In this document: piece after piece, positions 10,382 to 23,116 of the stretch
Layout of the letters: each line of letters starts with the position of its first letter
Position numbering within the stretch: the first letter of the stretch is position 1
From: Cherax quadricarinatus
Taxonomy: Eukaryota > Arthropoda > Malacostraca > Decapoda > Parastacidae
DNA length: 64,000 bases
Direction: 5' to 3'
NCBI RefSeq assembly: GCF_038502225.1
Contig: NC_091372.1
Location: 7,568,257-7,632,256 of the forward strand
The notes under the pieces: generated by a model
Databases searched by the model: none
What the model was told of the DNA's origin: nothing
What the model saw: the letters and a program-made list of their open reading frames with translations, nothing else
Translations under genes and position numbers: made by a program

Positions 10382-11675
10382 AGACAGACATGAAGCACTA
10401 AACTACAGACCAGTGTCACTGACATGTATAGTATGCAAAGTCATGGAGAAGATTATCAGGAGAAGAGTGGTGGAACACCTAGAAAGGAATGATCTCATCA
10501 ACAGCAGCCAACATGGTTTCAGGGACGGGAAATCCTGTGTCACAAACCTACTGGAGTTCTATGACAAGGTGACAGCAGTAAGACAAGAGAGAGAGGGGTG
10601 GGTGGATTGCATTTTCTTGGACTGCAAGAAGGCGTTTGACACAGTACCACACAAGAGATTAGTGAAAAAACTGGAGGACCAAGCAGGGATAACAGGGAAG
10701 GCACTACAATGGATCAGGGAATATTTGTCAAGAAGACAGCAGCGAGTAATGGTACGTGGCGAGGTGTCAGAGTGGGCACCTGTGACCAGCGGGGTCCCAC
10801 AGGGGTCAGTCCTAGGACCAGTGCTGTTTCTGGTATTTGTGAACGACATGACAGAAGCAATAAACTCCGAAGTGTCCCTGTTTGCAGATGACGTGAAGTT
10901 GATGAGAAGAATTCATTCGATCGAAGACCAGGCAGAACTACAAAGGGATCTGGACAGGGTGCAGACCTGGTCCAGCAACTGGCTCCTGGAGTTCAATCCC
11001 ACCAAGTGCAAAGTCATGAAGATTGGGAAAGGGCAAAGAAGACCGCAGACGGAGTGCAGTCTAGGGGGCCAGAGACTACAAACCTCACTCAAGGAAAAAG
11101 ATCTTGGGGTGAGTATAACACCAGGCACATCTGAAGCGCACATCAACCAAATAGGTGCTGCAGCATATGGGCGCATAGCAAACCTCAGAACAGCATTCCG
11201 ACATCTTAATAAGGAGTCGTTCAGGACCCTGTACACCGTGTACGTTAGGCCAATATTGGAGTATGCGGCACCAGTTTGGAACCCACACCTAGCCAAGCAT
11301 GTAAAAAAACTAGAGAAAGTGCAAAGGTTTGCCACAAGACTAGTCCCAGAGCTAAGAGGTATGTCCTACGAGGAGAGGTTAAGGGAAATCAACCTGACGA
11401 CACTGAAGGACAGCAGAGATAGGGGGGACATGATAACGACTTACAAAATACTGAGAGGAATTGACAAGGTGGACAAAGACAGGATGTTCCAGAGACTGGA
11501 CACAGCAACAAGGGGACACAGTTGGAAGCTGAAGACACAGATGAATCACAGGGATGTTAGGAAGTATTTCTTCAGCCACAGAGTAGTCAGGAAGTGGAAT
11601 AGTTTGGGAAGAGATGTAGTGGAGGCAGGATCCATACATAGCTTTAAGCAGAGGTACGATAAAGCTCATGGTTGA
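10380..11675 (+). CDS. LINE-A reverse transcriptase (5'-truncated ORF2)
   Basis: The frame is open from the poly-A junction to TGA at 11673-11675, about 432 codons; the true start is lost to truncation. RT motifs in order are LDCKKAFDTVPH (about residue 80), GVPQGSVLGP (about 138-147) and the catalytic FADD at 10881-10892. After the RT come the thumb and the typical C-terminal region (RPILEYAAPVWNPHL, then NSLGRDVVEAG). The enzyme would copy element RNA at a nicked target in the nucleus. This is the only one of the three LINE-A copies with both PQGS and FADD intact and no frameshift in the retained part. It cannot be autonomous because the endonuclease domain is missing. Confidence 0.9.
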
Positions 11676-11770
11676 GGGAGAGTGACCTAGTAGCGACCAG
11701 TGAAGAGGCGGGGCCAGGAGCTTGGGCTCGACCCCTGCAACCTCAACTAGGTGAATACAGCTAGGTGAGT

Positions 11771-11775
<5 letters not shown>
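10380..11775 (+). mobile_element. LINE-A copy 1, 5'-truncated non-LTR retrotransposon
   Basis: This copy holds the reverse transcriptase from just before the G-D-R-H-E motif, the C-terminal region, and a 3' UTR of about 100 bp with GAGGCGGGGCCAGGAGCT and CGACCCCTGCAACC. It ends in AGGTGAGTACACACAC, which continues into (CA)n and (TA)n. The same 3' end occurs at copies 2 and 3. The endonuclease domain and 5' end are absent. By its motifs the element belongs to the Jockey/CR1/L2 group of LINEs. Confidence 0.92.
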
Positions 11776-12354
<579 letters not shown>

Positions 12355-12384
12355 AAAATATCACACAAAACAGGTGAGTTCAAA

Positions 12385-12995
<611 letters not shown>

Positions 12996-13009
12996 AAGTA
13001 TGTGTATCC

Positions 13010-14850
13010 GCCTGAGGTACACACACCTCCGTCTGAGGTACACACACCTCCGCCTGAGGTACACACACCTCCGTCTGAGGTACACACACCTCCGCCTGAG
13101 GTACACACACCTCCGCCTGAGGTACACACACCTCCGTCTGAGGTACACACACCTCCGCCTGAGGTACACACACCTCCGCCTGAGGTACACACACCTCCGT
13201 CTGAGGTACACACACCGCCTGAGGTACACACACCTCCGTCTGAGGTACACACACCTCCGCCTGAGGTACACACACCTCCGCCTGAGGTACACACACCTCC
13301 TGAGGTACACACACCTCCGCCTGAGGTACACACACCTCCGGCTGAGGTACACACACCGCCTGAGGTGCACACACCTCCGTCTGAGGTACACACACCTCCG
13401 CCTGAGGTACACACACCTCCGTCTGAGGTACACACACCTCCGCCTGAGGTACACACACCTCCGCCTGAGGTACACACACCTCCGTCTGAGGTACACACAC
13501 CTCCGCCTGAGGTATACACACCTCCGCCTGAGGTACACACACCTCCGTCTGAGGTACACACACCTCCGCCTGAGGTACACACACCGCCTGAGGTGCACAC
13601 ACCTCCGTCTGAGGTACACACACCTCCGCCTGAGGTACACACACCTCCGTCTGAGGTACACACACCTCCTCCTGAGGTACACACACCTCCGCCTGAGGTA
13701 CACACACCTCCGGCTGAGGTACACACACCTCCGTCTGAGGTACACACACCTCCGTCTGAGGTACACACACCTCCGTCTGAGGTACACACACCTCCGCCTG
13801 AGGTACACACACCTCCGCCTGAGGTACACACACCTCCGTCTGAGGTACACACACCTCCGCCTGAGGTACACACACCTCCGCCTGAGGTACACACACCTCC
13901 GCCTGAGGTACACACACCTCCGTCTGAGGTACACACACCTCCGTCTGAGGTACACACACCTCCGCCTGAGGTACACACACCTCCGTCTGAGGTACACACA
14001 CCTCCGCCTGAGGTACACACACCTCCGCCTGAGGTACACACACCTCCGTCTGAGGTACACACACCTCCGCCTGAGGTACAGACACCTCCGTCTGAGGTAC
14101 AGACACCTCCGCCTAAGGTACACACACCTCCGTCTGAGGTACACACACCTCCTCCTGAGGTACACACACCTCCGCCTGAGGTACACACACCTCCGGCTGA
14201 GGTACACACACCTCCGTCTGAGGTACACACACCTCCGTCTGAGGTACACACACCTCCGTCTGAGGTACACACACCTCCGCCTGAGGTACACACACCTCCG
14301 CCTGAGGTACACACACCTCCGGCTGAGGTACAGACACCTCCGTCTGAGGTACACACACCTCCGCCTGAGGTACACACACCTCCGTCTGAGGTACACACAC
14401 CTCCTCCTGAGGTACACACACCTCCGCCTGAGGTACACACACCTCCGCCTGAGGTACACACACCTCCGTCTGAGGTACACACACCTCCGTCTGAGGTACA
14501 CACACCTCCGTCTGAGGTACACACACCTCCGCCTGAGGTACACACACCTCCGTCTGAGGTACACACACCTTCGTCTGAGGTACACACACCTCCGCCTGAG
14601 GTACACACACCTCCGTCTGAGGTACACACACCTCCGTCTGAGGTACACACACCTCCGTCTGAGGTACACACACCTCCGTCTGAGGTACACACACCTCCGC
14701 CTGAGGTACACACACCTCCGTCTGAGGTACACACACCTCCGTCTGAGGTACACACACCTCCGCCTGAGGTACACACACCTCCGCCTGAGGTACACACACC
14801 CACCTGAGGTACACACACCTCCGCCTGAGGTACACACACCTCCGCCAAAT
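13010..14850. repeat. 21-bp minisatellite GAGGTACACACACCTCCGYCT, about 88 copies
   Basis: The standard unit is 21 bp: GAGGTACACACACCTCC then GYCT. Shorter 18-bp units (e.g. GAGGTACACACACCGCCT) are scattered through it. All are multiples of three until one 19-bp unit near 14787, so about five frames on the two strands stay open for 370-646 codons, reading for example VHTPPPE or CVYLRRR heptads. The mirrored openness on both strands shows it is a property of the unit. No splice or promoter context supports a mucin-like protein. Variants GTC, GCC, GGC and TCC mark individual units. Confidence 0.97.
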
Positions 14851-15175
14851 ACACTGGCCACAATTACTGAATTATCATATTGTTGTACACATACATTGAT
14901 ATATCATCATGTAAAGTAAATACTGTCAACAAAATCAATTTCACAGCACAGGCTTCCATAACATAATACGAACACACAAATAAAAACTACTCTATCACAA
15001 CCTATTCACTGCACAAACGTCAATGTGGAAAACAAAGGTGTATACAAAAGACACTATCAAGTTGGAAATTCAGTTTCTCCGACACTCTTTACCCCACCCC
15101 CCTTATCCCCCCCCATTTGGGTAACCGCCCACTTTCTCTCGTCATTACACATGACCCTGTCACACATTCTTCTAG
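14851..15175. other. Spacer without recognisable gene
   Basis: Unique sequence with a C-rich patch near 15095-15113. No gene is seen. Confidence 0.5.
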
Positions 15176-15910
15176 CCTAACATGAGCATATAACTTGTCA
15201 CAGCGCGACAGTATCACAATCACTCCTAACATGAGCATATAACTTGTCACAGCGCGACAGTATCACAATCACTCCTAACATGAGCATATAACTTGTCACA
15301 GCGCGACAGTATCACAATCACTCCTAACATGAGCATATAACTTGTCACAGCGCGACAGTATCACAACCACTCCTAACATGAGCATATAACTTGTCACAGC
15401 GCGACAGTATCATAATCACTCCTAACATGAGCATATAACCTGTCACAGCGCGACAGTATCACAATCACTCCTAACATGAGCATATAACTTGTCACAGCGC
15501 GACAGTATCACAATCACTCCTAACATGAGCATATAACCTGTCACAGCGCGACAGTATCACAATCACTCCTAACATGAGCATATAACCTGTCACAGCGCGA
15601 CAGTATCATAATCACTCCTAACATGAGCATATAACCTGTCACAGCGCGACAGTATCACAATCACTCCTAACATGAGCATATAACTTGTCACAGCGCGACA
15701 GTATCACAACCACTCCTAACATGAGCATATAACTTGTCACAGCGCGACAGTATCACAATCACTCCTAACATGAGCATATAACTTGTCACAGCGCGACAGT
15801 ATCACAATCACTCCTAACATGAGCATATAACTTGTCACAGCGCGACAGTATCACAATCACTCCTAACATGAGCATATAACCTGTCACAGCGCGACAGTAT
15901 CACAATCACT
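15176..15910. repeat. 49-bp satellite, 15 copies
   Basis: A 49-bp unit containing CTCCTAACATGAGCATATAA and GTCACAGCGCGACAGTATC repeats 15 times with very few changes (ACTTG/ACCTG, CACAAT/CATAAT, AATCA/AACCA). Low divergence suggests a recent or homogenised array. The repeats are contiguous with no spacers. Confidence 0.97.
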
Positions 15911-16434
<524 letters not shown>

Positions 16435-16654
16435 ATATATATATGTTGTGTATATACCGTGTGCCCCTGTAAGCTAGACCAGTTTCCAGAGTATTGTTTC
16501 AGTGGTCTCCTACACTGTGGTATTTACAATACAATTGTTTTGTTTGTAATTAATCTTTTGTCATGGTGATTGTGGGAATTAAATAATGCAAAATTAAAAT
16601 ATCTAATTAACATTGGCCCTGCAAATGCCACAATAAATGAGGAACTAAGCTCTT

Positions 16655-18480
16655 TGCTGGTTAAGTTAGGTAAGGTTAGGTTAGGTTAGGTAAGGTTAAG
16701 TTAGGCAAGGTTAAGTTAGGTAAGGTTAGGTTAGGTTAGGTAGGGTTAAGTTAGGTAAGGTTAAGTTAGGTAAGGTTAAGTTAGGTAAGTTTAAGTTAGG
16801 TAAGGTTAGGTTAGGTTAGGTAGGGTTAAGTTAGGTAAGGTTAAGTTAGGTAAGGTTAAGTTAGATAAGGTAAGGTAAGGTTAGGTTAGGTTAGGTAGGG
16901 TTGAGTTAGGTAAGGTTGTTAGGTAAGGTTAAGTTAGGTAAGGTTAAGTTAGGTAAGGTTAAGTTAGGCAAGGTTAAGTTAGGTAAGCTTAAGTTAGGTA
17001 AGGTTAAGTTAGGTAAGGTTAAGTTAGGTAAGGTTAAGTTAGGTAAGCTTAAGTTAGGTAAGGTTAAGTTAGGTAAGGTTAAGTTAGGTAAGGTTAAGTT
17101 AGGTTAGGCTAAGTTAGGTTAGCTTAGGTTAGGTTAAGTTAGGTAAGGTTAAGTTAAGTTAGGTAAGGTTAAGTTAGGTAAGGTTAAGTTAGGTTAGGTT
17201 AAGTTAGGTAAGGTTAAGTTAGGTAAGGTTAAGTTAGGTAAGGTTAAGTTAGGTAAGGTTAAGTTAGATAAGGTTAAGTTAGGTTAGGTTAGGTTAGCTT
17301 AGGTTAGGTTAAGTTAGGTAAGGTTAAGTTAGGTAAGGTTAAGTTAGGTTAGGCTAGGTTAGGTTAGGTAAGGTTAAGTTAAGTTAGGTAAGGTAAAGTT
17401 AGGTAAGGTTAAGTTAGGTAAGGTTAAGTTAGGTAAAGTTAGGTTAGGTATGGTTAGGTTAGGTTAGGTTAGGTAAGTTAAGATAAGTTATGTAAGGTTA
17501 AGCTAGGTAAGGTTAAGTTAGGTAAGGTTAAGTTAGGTAAGGTTAGGTTAGGTAAGGTTAAGTTAGGTAAGGTTAAGTTAGGTAAGGTTAAGTTAGGTTA
17601 GGTTAAGTTAGGTAAGGTTAGGTTAGGTAAGGTTAAGTTAGGTAAGGTTAAGTTAGGTAAGGTTAAGTTAGGTAAGGTTAGGTTAGGTAAGGTTGTTAGG
17701 TTAGGTTAAGTTAGGTAAGGTTAGGTTAGGTAAGGTTAAGTTAGGTAAGGTTAAGTTAGGTAAGGTTAAGTTAGGTAAGGTTAGGTTAGGTAAGGTAAGG
17801 TAAGGTTAGGTTAGGTTAGGTTAGGTTAGGTTAGGTTAGGTTAGGTTAGGTTAGGTTAGGTTAGGTTAGGTTAGGTTAGGTTAGGTTAGGTTAGGTTAGG
17901 TAAGGTTAGGGAAGGTTAGGTTAGGTTAGGTTAGGTTAGGTTAGGTTAAGTTAGGTTAGGTTAGGTTAGGTTAGGTTAGGGTAGGTTAGGTTAGGTTAGG
18001 TTAGGTTAGGTTAGGTTAGGTAAGGTTAGGTTAGGTTAGGTTAAGTTAGGTTAGGTTAAGTTAGGTAAGGTTAGGTTAAGTTAGGTAAGGTTAGGTTAGG
18101 TAAGGTTAAGTTAGGTTAGGTTAAGTTAGGTAAGGCTAGGTTAGGTAAGGTTAAGTTAGGTTAGGTTAGGTTAAGTTAGGTAAGGCTAGGTTAGGTAAGG
18201 TTAAGTTAGGTTAGGTTAGGTTAGGTTAGGTTAAGTTAGGTAAGGCTAGGTTAGGTAAGGTTAAGTTAGGTAAGGTTAGGTTAGGTAAGGTTAAGTTAGG
18301 TTAGGTTAAGTTAGGTAAGGTTAAGTTAGGTAAGGTTAGGTTAGCTTAGGTTAAGTTAGGTTAGGTTAAGTTAGGTAAGGTTAAGTTAGGTAAGGTTAAG
18401 TTAGGTAAGGTTAGGTTAGCTTAGGTTAAGTTAGGTTAGGTTAAGTTAGGTAAGGTTAAGTTAGGTAAGGTTAAGTTAGG
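16655..18480. repeat. TTAGG-type array (arthropod telomere-like), degenerate with a pure core
   Basis: About 1.8 kb of pentamer-based sequence. Most of it is a 15-bp composite such as GTTAAGTTAGGTAAG, equal to three variant pentamers. A block at about 17805-17902 is pure TTAGG, with nearly pure flanks up to about 18030. TTAGG is the telomere repeat of most arthropods, with the G-rich strand on the plus strand here. Substantial unique and mobile sequence on both sides makes this an interstitial array, not a chromosome end. Short Lys/Leu/Gly frames are periodic artefacts. Confidence 0.96.
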
Positions 18481-18585
18481 GTCTTAGTCATATGTTGACC
18501 CACAGCTGGAGCTTTTGGCCATGTGACCGAGACCTTCCACTGGCTTACCACTCCACTTCAAACATTTTGATCACAGTTAAAACCG
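18481..18585. repeat. Conserved flank of TTAGG arrays, copy 1
   Basis: The sequence just right of the TTAGG array, including CCTTCCACTGGCTTACCACT, is closely matched by the sequence right of the second TTAGG-containing array (22058-22165). Array and flank therefore appear to be duplicated or mobile together. Confidence 0.8.
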
Positions 18586-18617
18586 CATTATTTTCAAACC
18601 CTTGACAGAATATGATT

Positions 18618-18760
18618 CTTTTATTATGGGGAGCGCTAAACCAGTAGGGACTATACACCTCCTGTGGGGGAAGAATGGAAGAAGCTCTTAGAACTGGAGC
18701 AGAGATCCAATGCCCTGGATCAAGAGCCTGGATCAAGGAACCCACCTTGAGGGGCCACTT
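18618..18760 (+). repeat. Dispersed repeat (GGGGAGCGCTAAACC family), plus copy
   Basis: Contains TTATTATGGGGAGCGCTAAA, GGACTATACACCTCCTG and CCCTGGATCAAGAGCC. A diverged copy lies in reverse orientation at 19016-19133, and a fragment probably lies at 6545-6625. I associate this family with decapod genomes from memory. No coding capacity is visible. Confidence 0.65.
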
Positions 18761-19015
18761 ACCATAAATTAGTGGAAACTTGACTGGATCCTAGCAGCCA
18801 TTTGTTTCTCTCACAAATAGTTGATTTAATCGCTGGAATTTAAGTTCTGGTGCTTCAGCTTGTCACTGTTACTCTTGCCTGGTGACTGACGTAAATATTT
18901 GTCCGTAAACCAACGTAATTTTGCTATAATTTAACGGAGACGTTAGAACGACCTTCACCACACAACGTTGAGACTCTGACTGACTCGGTGACTCAAGAAA
19001 CCTTTCATATCCGTG
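18761..19015. other. Spacer without recognisable gene
   Basis: Unique sequence between the two copies of the dispersed repeat. No gene is seen. Confidence 0.5.
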
Positions 19016-19133
19016 AGAGAAAGGGGCTCTTGATCCAGGGAATTGCATCTATCTTCTCTTATTATCTCCCATTTCTCGCGGCGCTATGTGACCCCTACAG
19101 GTACAGCGCTTCAAGCGGATAATAATAATAACG
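19016..19133 (-). repeat. Dispersed repeat (GGGGAGCGCTAAACC family), minus copy
   Basis: Reverse complement relative of 18618-18760: it starts GGGGCTCTTGATCCAGGGAA and ends AGCGCTTCAAGCGGATAATA. It is more diverged than the plus copy. Confidence 0.55.
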
Positions 19134-19815
19134 CCAGACGCCCCCGGCAGACCTGCCATCAGTGACATATTTTCCAACCCAACACCGGTTCGCCATTTTT
19201 AATTTCCACAGATGACGGAAAATTACTAGTGCTCTTACTAAAAAGTAAACCTGGGCTTTTAATATGTCGGTCAATGTTAATCCTGTTATCTTAAACTGAA
19301 TGGCCATAATGACTGAGTCACGTGACTGGGGATATATTTACCAAACTCCTAAAAATTTCTGTCTAATAACTTACTTTTTGAAATATGACAAAGGCGGGAA
19401 AAATTTAAACTATTGAAAAAGTTGATAATATTAATGACAACTTATTAAAACACAACTACAAATTAAGTAAGAAATTATTACACTACATTTATACAAGATG
19501 ATGGGTTGGTTATTGAGGTTTGAAGTCTATCTACTACACGAGGGTCATTAAGGTTGCATCTCACCTCTACCAGTCAAAAATAATTTAATACCTAAAATAA
19601 TTATTAAAATAATTTTCGTATCTCGGGGAACCCATATATAAAAATAATTATATATTAATAATATCTTTCTGTTCATTTTTCTGATAAATTGTTAAAAGAA
19701 ATTAAGCATAACTAAAAAAATTAACATAAATAACCCGTATCATATAAGATAAACAGAATCAAAACAGATAATAATAATTATTACAATAATTTAATTATTT
19801 ATTGACAATGAACAA
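19134..19815. other. AT-rich spacer without recognisable gene
   Basis: Strongly AT-rich unique sequence with no supported gene, RNA or tandem repeat. Confidence 0.5.
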
Positions 19816-21087
19816 GCATTACCTGGAGTTTACCTGGAGAGGGTTTCGGGGGTCAACGCCCCGGCGGTTCGGTCTGAGACCAGGCCTCATGGTGGATCAG
19901 GGTTTAATCAACCAGGCTGTTACTGATGGCCGCACGTAAGTTGACGTACGAACCACAGCCCGACTGGTCAGGTGCTGACTTTAGGTGCCTGTCCAGTGCC
20001 TGCTTGAAGACAGTCAGGGGTCTATTGGTAATCCCCCTTATGTATGCTGGGAGGCAGTTGAGCAGTCTTGGGCCCCTGACACTTATTGTGTTGTCTTTCA
20101 GTGTACTCGTGGCGCCCCTGCTTTTCCTCGGGGGAATGTTGCATCTCCAGGACATTTCAAGTGTTTATTATCATGTATCTCTCTCGCCTGTGTTCGAGGG
20201 AATACAAATCAAGGACCTTTAACCGTTCCCAGTAATTTAGGTGCCTTATCGTACTTATGTGTGCCGTGAAAGTTCTTTGTACACTCTCCAGGTCTGTAAT
20301 GTCGCCAGCCTTGAAGGTGGCAGTTAGTGTACAGCAGTTTCAGCCTAGAGAACACAAGCGATTTGAAGAGAATCATCATGGGATTGGCGTCCCTAGTTTT
20401 GAAGGTTCTCATTATCCATAATATCATTTTCCTAGCAGATGAGGTTGATTCATTGTTGTGATCTTTGAAGGCGAGATCCTTTGACATTATCACTCCCAGG
20501 TCCTTCACATTACTTTTCCTCTCTATTGTATGGTTAGAATTTGTGATATACCCTGACACATTTTTAATTTTCTCAAGTTTTCCATATCTGAGTAGTTGAA
20601 ATTTCTCTTCATTGAACCTCATATTATTTTGAGTGGCCCATTTGAAGATTTGGTTGATGTCCGCTTGGAGTCTCGCGGTGTCTTCGATGGAGGTCACTGC
20701 CATGGTGATCCAGGTGTCATCCACAAAGGAAGACATGGAGCTATGGCTTACATCTCTGTCTATGTCAGATATGAGGATGAGGAATAGAATGGGAGAGAGT
20801 ACTGTGCCTTGTGGAACAGAGCTCGTCACTGTAGCTGTCTCGGACTTTACTCTGTTAACTATTACTCTGTGTTCTATTTGCCAGGAAGTTGTAGATCCAT
20901 CTACCAACTTTTCCCGTTATTATCACGCATTTTGTGTGCTATTACACCATAGTCACACTTGTCGAAAGCTTTTGCAAAGCCTGTGTATACTACATCTGTG
21001 TTTTGTTTATCCTGTACAATATCCAGGACCTTGTCATAGTGGTCCAGTAGCTGGGACAGACAGGAGCGATCTGCTCTAAACCCGTCA
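19816..21087 (-). pseudogene. LINE-B copy 2, 5'-truncated and inactivated reverse transcriptase
   Basis: Reading the minus strand from 21087, it begins inside the RT (a relative of R-S-C-L-S-Q-L-L) and ends in the LINE-B 3' terminus, which on the plus strand reads ACCTGGAGTTTACCTGG at 19823. The frame is broken: one open part covers about 20907-20209 (RT palm and thumb) and another 20155-19904 (C-terminal VRGPRLLNCLPAYIRGI). The catalytic box at 20716-20727 reads FVDD instead of FADD. It is therefore a dead copy of the family intact at 44627-46087. Homology to that copy is close throughout. Confidence 0.9.
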
Positions 21088-21309
21088 TATGAACAAATAT
21101 ACGGGTTAAGGAAATGTTATTTTTGAAGCTGGTTTATAAATTGGAATTTGCTTCTGTATTGTGAAGCCTCAGGTTATGTTTTAGTACACAAATATTTAAT
21201 TCTGGGTCGATATTTAGATAAACACAGACGGATCTTAACCTCAACTGAAGGAGAAGATTTTTGTCTTTGTTCTTGAGGGTTCTTAAGAAAATCTTATACA
21301 TGTGAGAGG

Positions 21310-22020
21310 TTAAGTTAGGCTACCTTACCTGGAGTTTGCCTTAGGTTAGGTTAAAGTTAGGCTACCTTACCTGGAGTTTGCCTTAGGTTAGGTTAGTTAG
21401 GCTACCTTACCTGGAGTTTGCCTTAGGTTAGGTTAAAGTTAGGCTTCCTTACCTGGAGTTTGCCTTAGGTTAGGTTAAAGTTAGGCTACCTTACCTGGAG
21501 TTTACCTTAGGTTAGATTAAGTTTGGCTACCTTACCTGGAGTTTACCTTAGGTTAGGTTAAAGTTAGGCTACCTTACCTGGAGTTTACCTTAGGTTAGGT
21601 TAAGTTAGGCTACCTTACCTGGAGTTTACCTTAGGTTAGGCTAAGTTAGGCTATCTTACCTGGAGTTTGCCTTAGGTTAGGTCAAGTTAGGCTGCCTTAC
21701 CTGGAGTTTGCCTTAGGTTAGGTTAAGTTAGGCTGCCTTACCTGGAGTTTACCTTAGGTTAGGTTAAAGTTAGGCTACCTTACCTGGAGTTTGCCTTAGG
21801 TTAGGTTAAGTTAGGCTACCTTACCTGGAGTTTGCCTTAGGTTAGGTTAAGTTAGGCTACCTTACCTGGAGTTTGCCTTAGGTTAGGTTAAGTTAGGCTG
21901 CCTTAAGTTAGGCTAAGTTAGGCTACCTTACCTGGAGTTTACCTTAGATTAGTTTAAGTTAGGCTACCTTAGGTTATGTAAAGTTACGCTAGGTTAGGTT
22001 AAGTTTAATTAGGTTACGTT
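21310..22020. repeat. 40-42-bp repeat combining TTAGG-type and LINE-B-tail motifs
   Basis: About 15 units of 40-42 bp, each made of AGTTAGGCTACCTTACCTGG, then AGTTTGCCTTAGG or AGTTTACCTTAGG, then TTAGGTTA. The segment TTACCTGGAGTTTACCT is identical to the terminal motif of LINE-B copy 2 at 19821. The rest is TTAGG-like. The array decays after 21900. Confidence 0.93.
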
Positions 22021-22057
22021 ATGTACGTCAGGAAACATAACAAGTCTTTCCTGATGG

Positions 22058-22165
22058 GGGATTTAATCAAATGATGACCCACAGTTGGAGCTATTGGTCA
22101 TCTGACAGAGTCCTTCCACTGGCTTACCACTCCCCTTTAAAAATTTTGGCCATAGTTATAACCAC
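22058..22165. repeat. Conserved flank of TTAGG arrays, copy 2
   Basis: Shares with 18481-18585 the strings GACCCACAG, GGAGCT, CCTTCCACTGGCTTACCACT, and a decayed TTTTGATCACAGTT/TTTTGGCCATAGTT segment in the same order. Both copies lie immediately right of TTAGG-containing arrays. Confidence 0.8.
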
Positions 22166-22464
22166 GTAGTAATATACTTATTGTATTCCTATGAATATCA
22201 GGACACTCCTCTCTCTCAAAAAAAAATATCAAGAATTTGTCCAGTATAGATCAGTAAATTCACGTACAGGTGTTATATACGTCACTAAATATATTCCCTG
22301 TGATTATTATACTTTTAAATGGTATAACAGGTTGAATACGCCATTTTAATTCCCAAGAATTCTCATGGGATATGCTGTACGTGTATAGTCGAATTATGAT
22401 GATCAAATTAAACACAAGTGTATTTGTATGTGATTATCCTGGTTATCACTATGGGAACCCCAAG
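22166..22464. other. Spacer without recognisable gene
   Basis: AT-rich unique sequence; no gene seen. Confidence 0.5.
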
Positions 22465-22850
22465 CGACCTCTCGTGAAACACTAGGGTTCCAGGGAACGC
22501 TAGGGTTCCAGGGAACGCTAGGGTTCCAGGGAACGATTGGGTTCCAGGGAACGCTAGGGTTCCAGGGAACGTTAGGGTTCCAGGGAACGCTAGGGTTCCA
22601 GGGAACGCTAGGGTTCCAGGGAACGCTAGGGTTCCAGGGAACGCTAGGGTTCCAGGGAACGCTAGTGTTCCAGGGAACGCTAGGGTTCCAGGGAACGCTA
22701 GTGTTCCAGGAAACGCTAGTGTTCCAGGAAACGCTAGTGTTCCAGGGAACGCTAGTGTTCCAGGAAACGCTAGTGTTCCAGGAAACGCTAGTGTTCCAGG
22801 GAAACCTAGGGTTCCAGGGAACGCTAGTGTTCCAGGGAACCCCGGTTGAG
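22465..22850. repeat. 18-bp minisatellite CTAGGGTTCCAGGGAACG, about 21 copies
   Basis: Each 18-bp unit contains a small dyad, GTTCC-AG-GGAAC. Early units read AGGGTT, later ones AGTGTT and AGGAAACG, so variants cluster by position. One frame is open as a six-residue FQGTLV repeat (22665-22922), not supported as a gene. Confidence 0.95.
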
Positions 22851-23039
22851 AATCGCTGGCTCCGAGTGTATATACACTACAAGCATAACAATATAACTAG
22901 TTACACAGTGATAATATCATAAGTTGACAGCGTCTGTACAAGTGTGTTTATAAACATTACCTCGCAATATCTAGCACTTTATAATGATCTTTTACCTTCA
23001 TGTTCACATCATAATAATAAACGTACAGTGTTCTTACCT

Positions 23040-23045
<6 letters not shown>

Positions 23046-23114
<69 letters not shown>
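23046..23114. repeat. (TA)n microsatellite
   Basis: (TA)n with one GATA interruption, immediately left of the dispersed element at 23115. Confidence 0.97.

Positions 23115-23116
<2 letters not shown>

Noticed and set aside
15176..15910. CRISPR-like array
   Set aside because: The 49-bp units are contiguous with no unique spacers, and the context is eukaryotic; it is a plain satellite.
16655..18480. True chromosome end
   Set aside because: Unique and mobile sequence continues for tens of kilobases on both sides, and most of the array is degenerate; it is interstitial.
20596..21079. Plus-strand open frames of 63-148 codons over LINE-B copy 2
   Set aside because: They are antisense shadows of the minus-strand reverse transcriptase.
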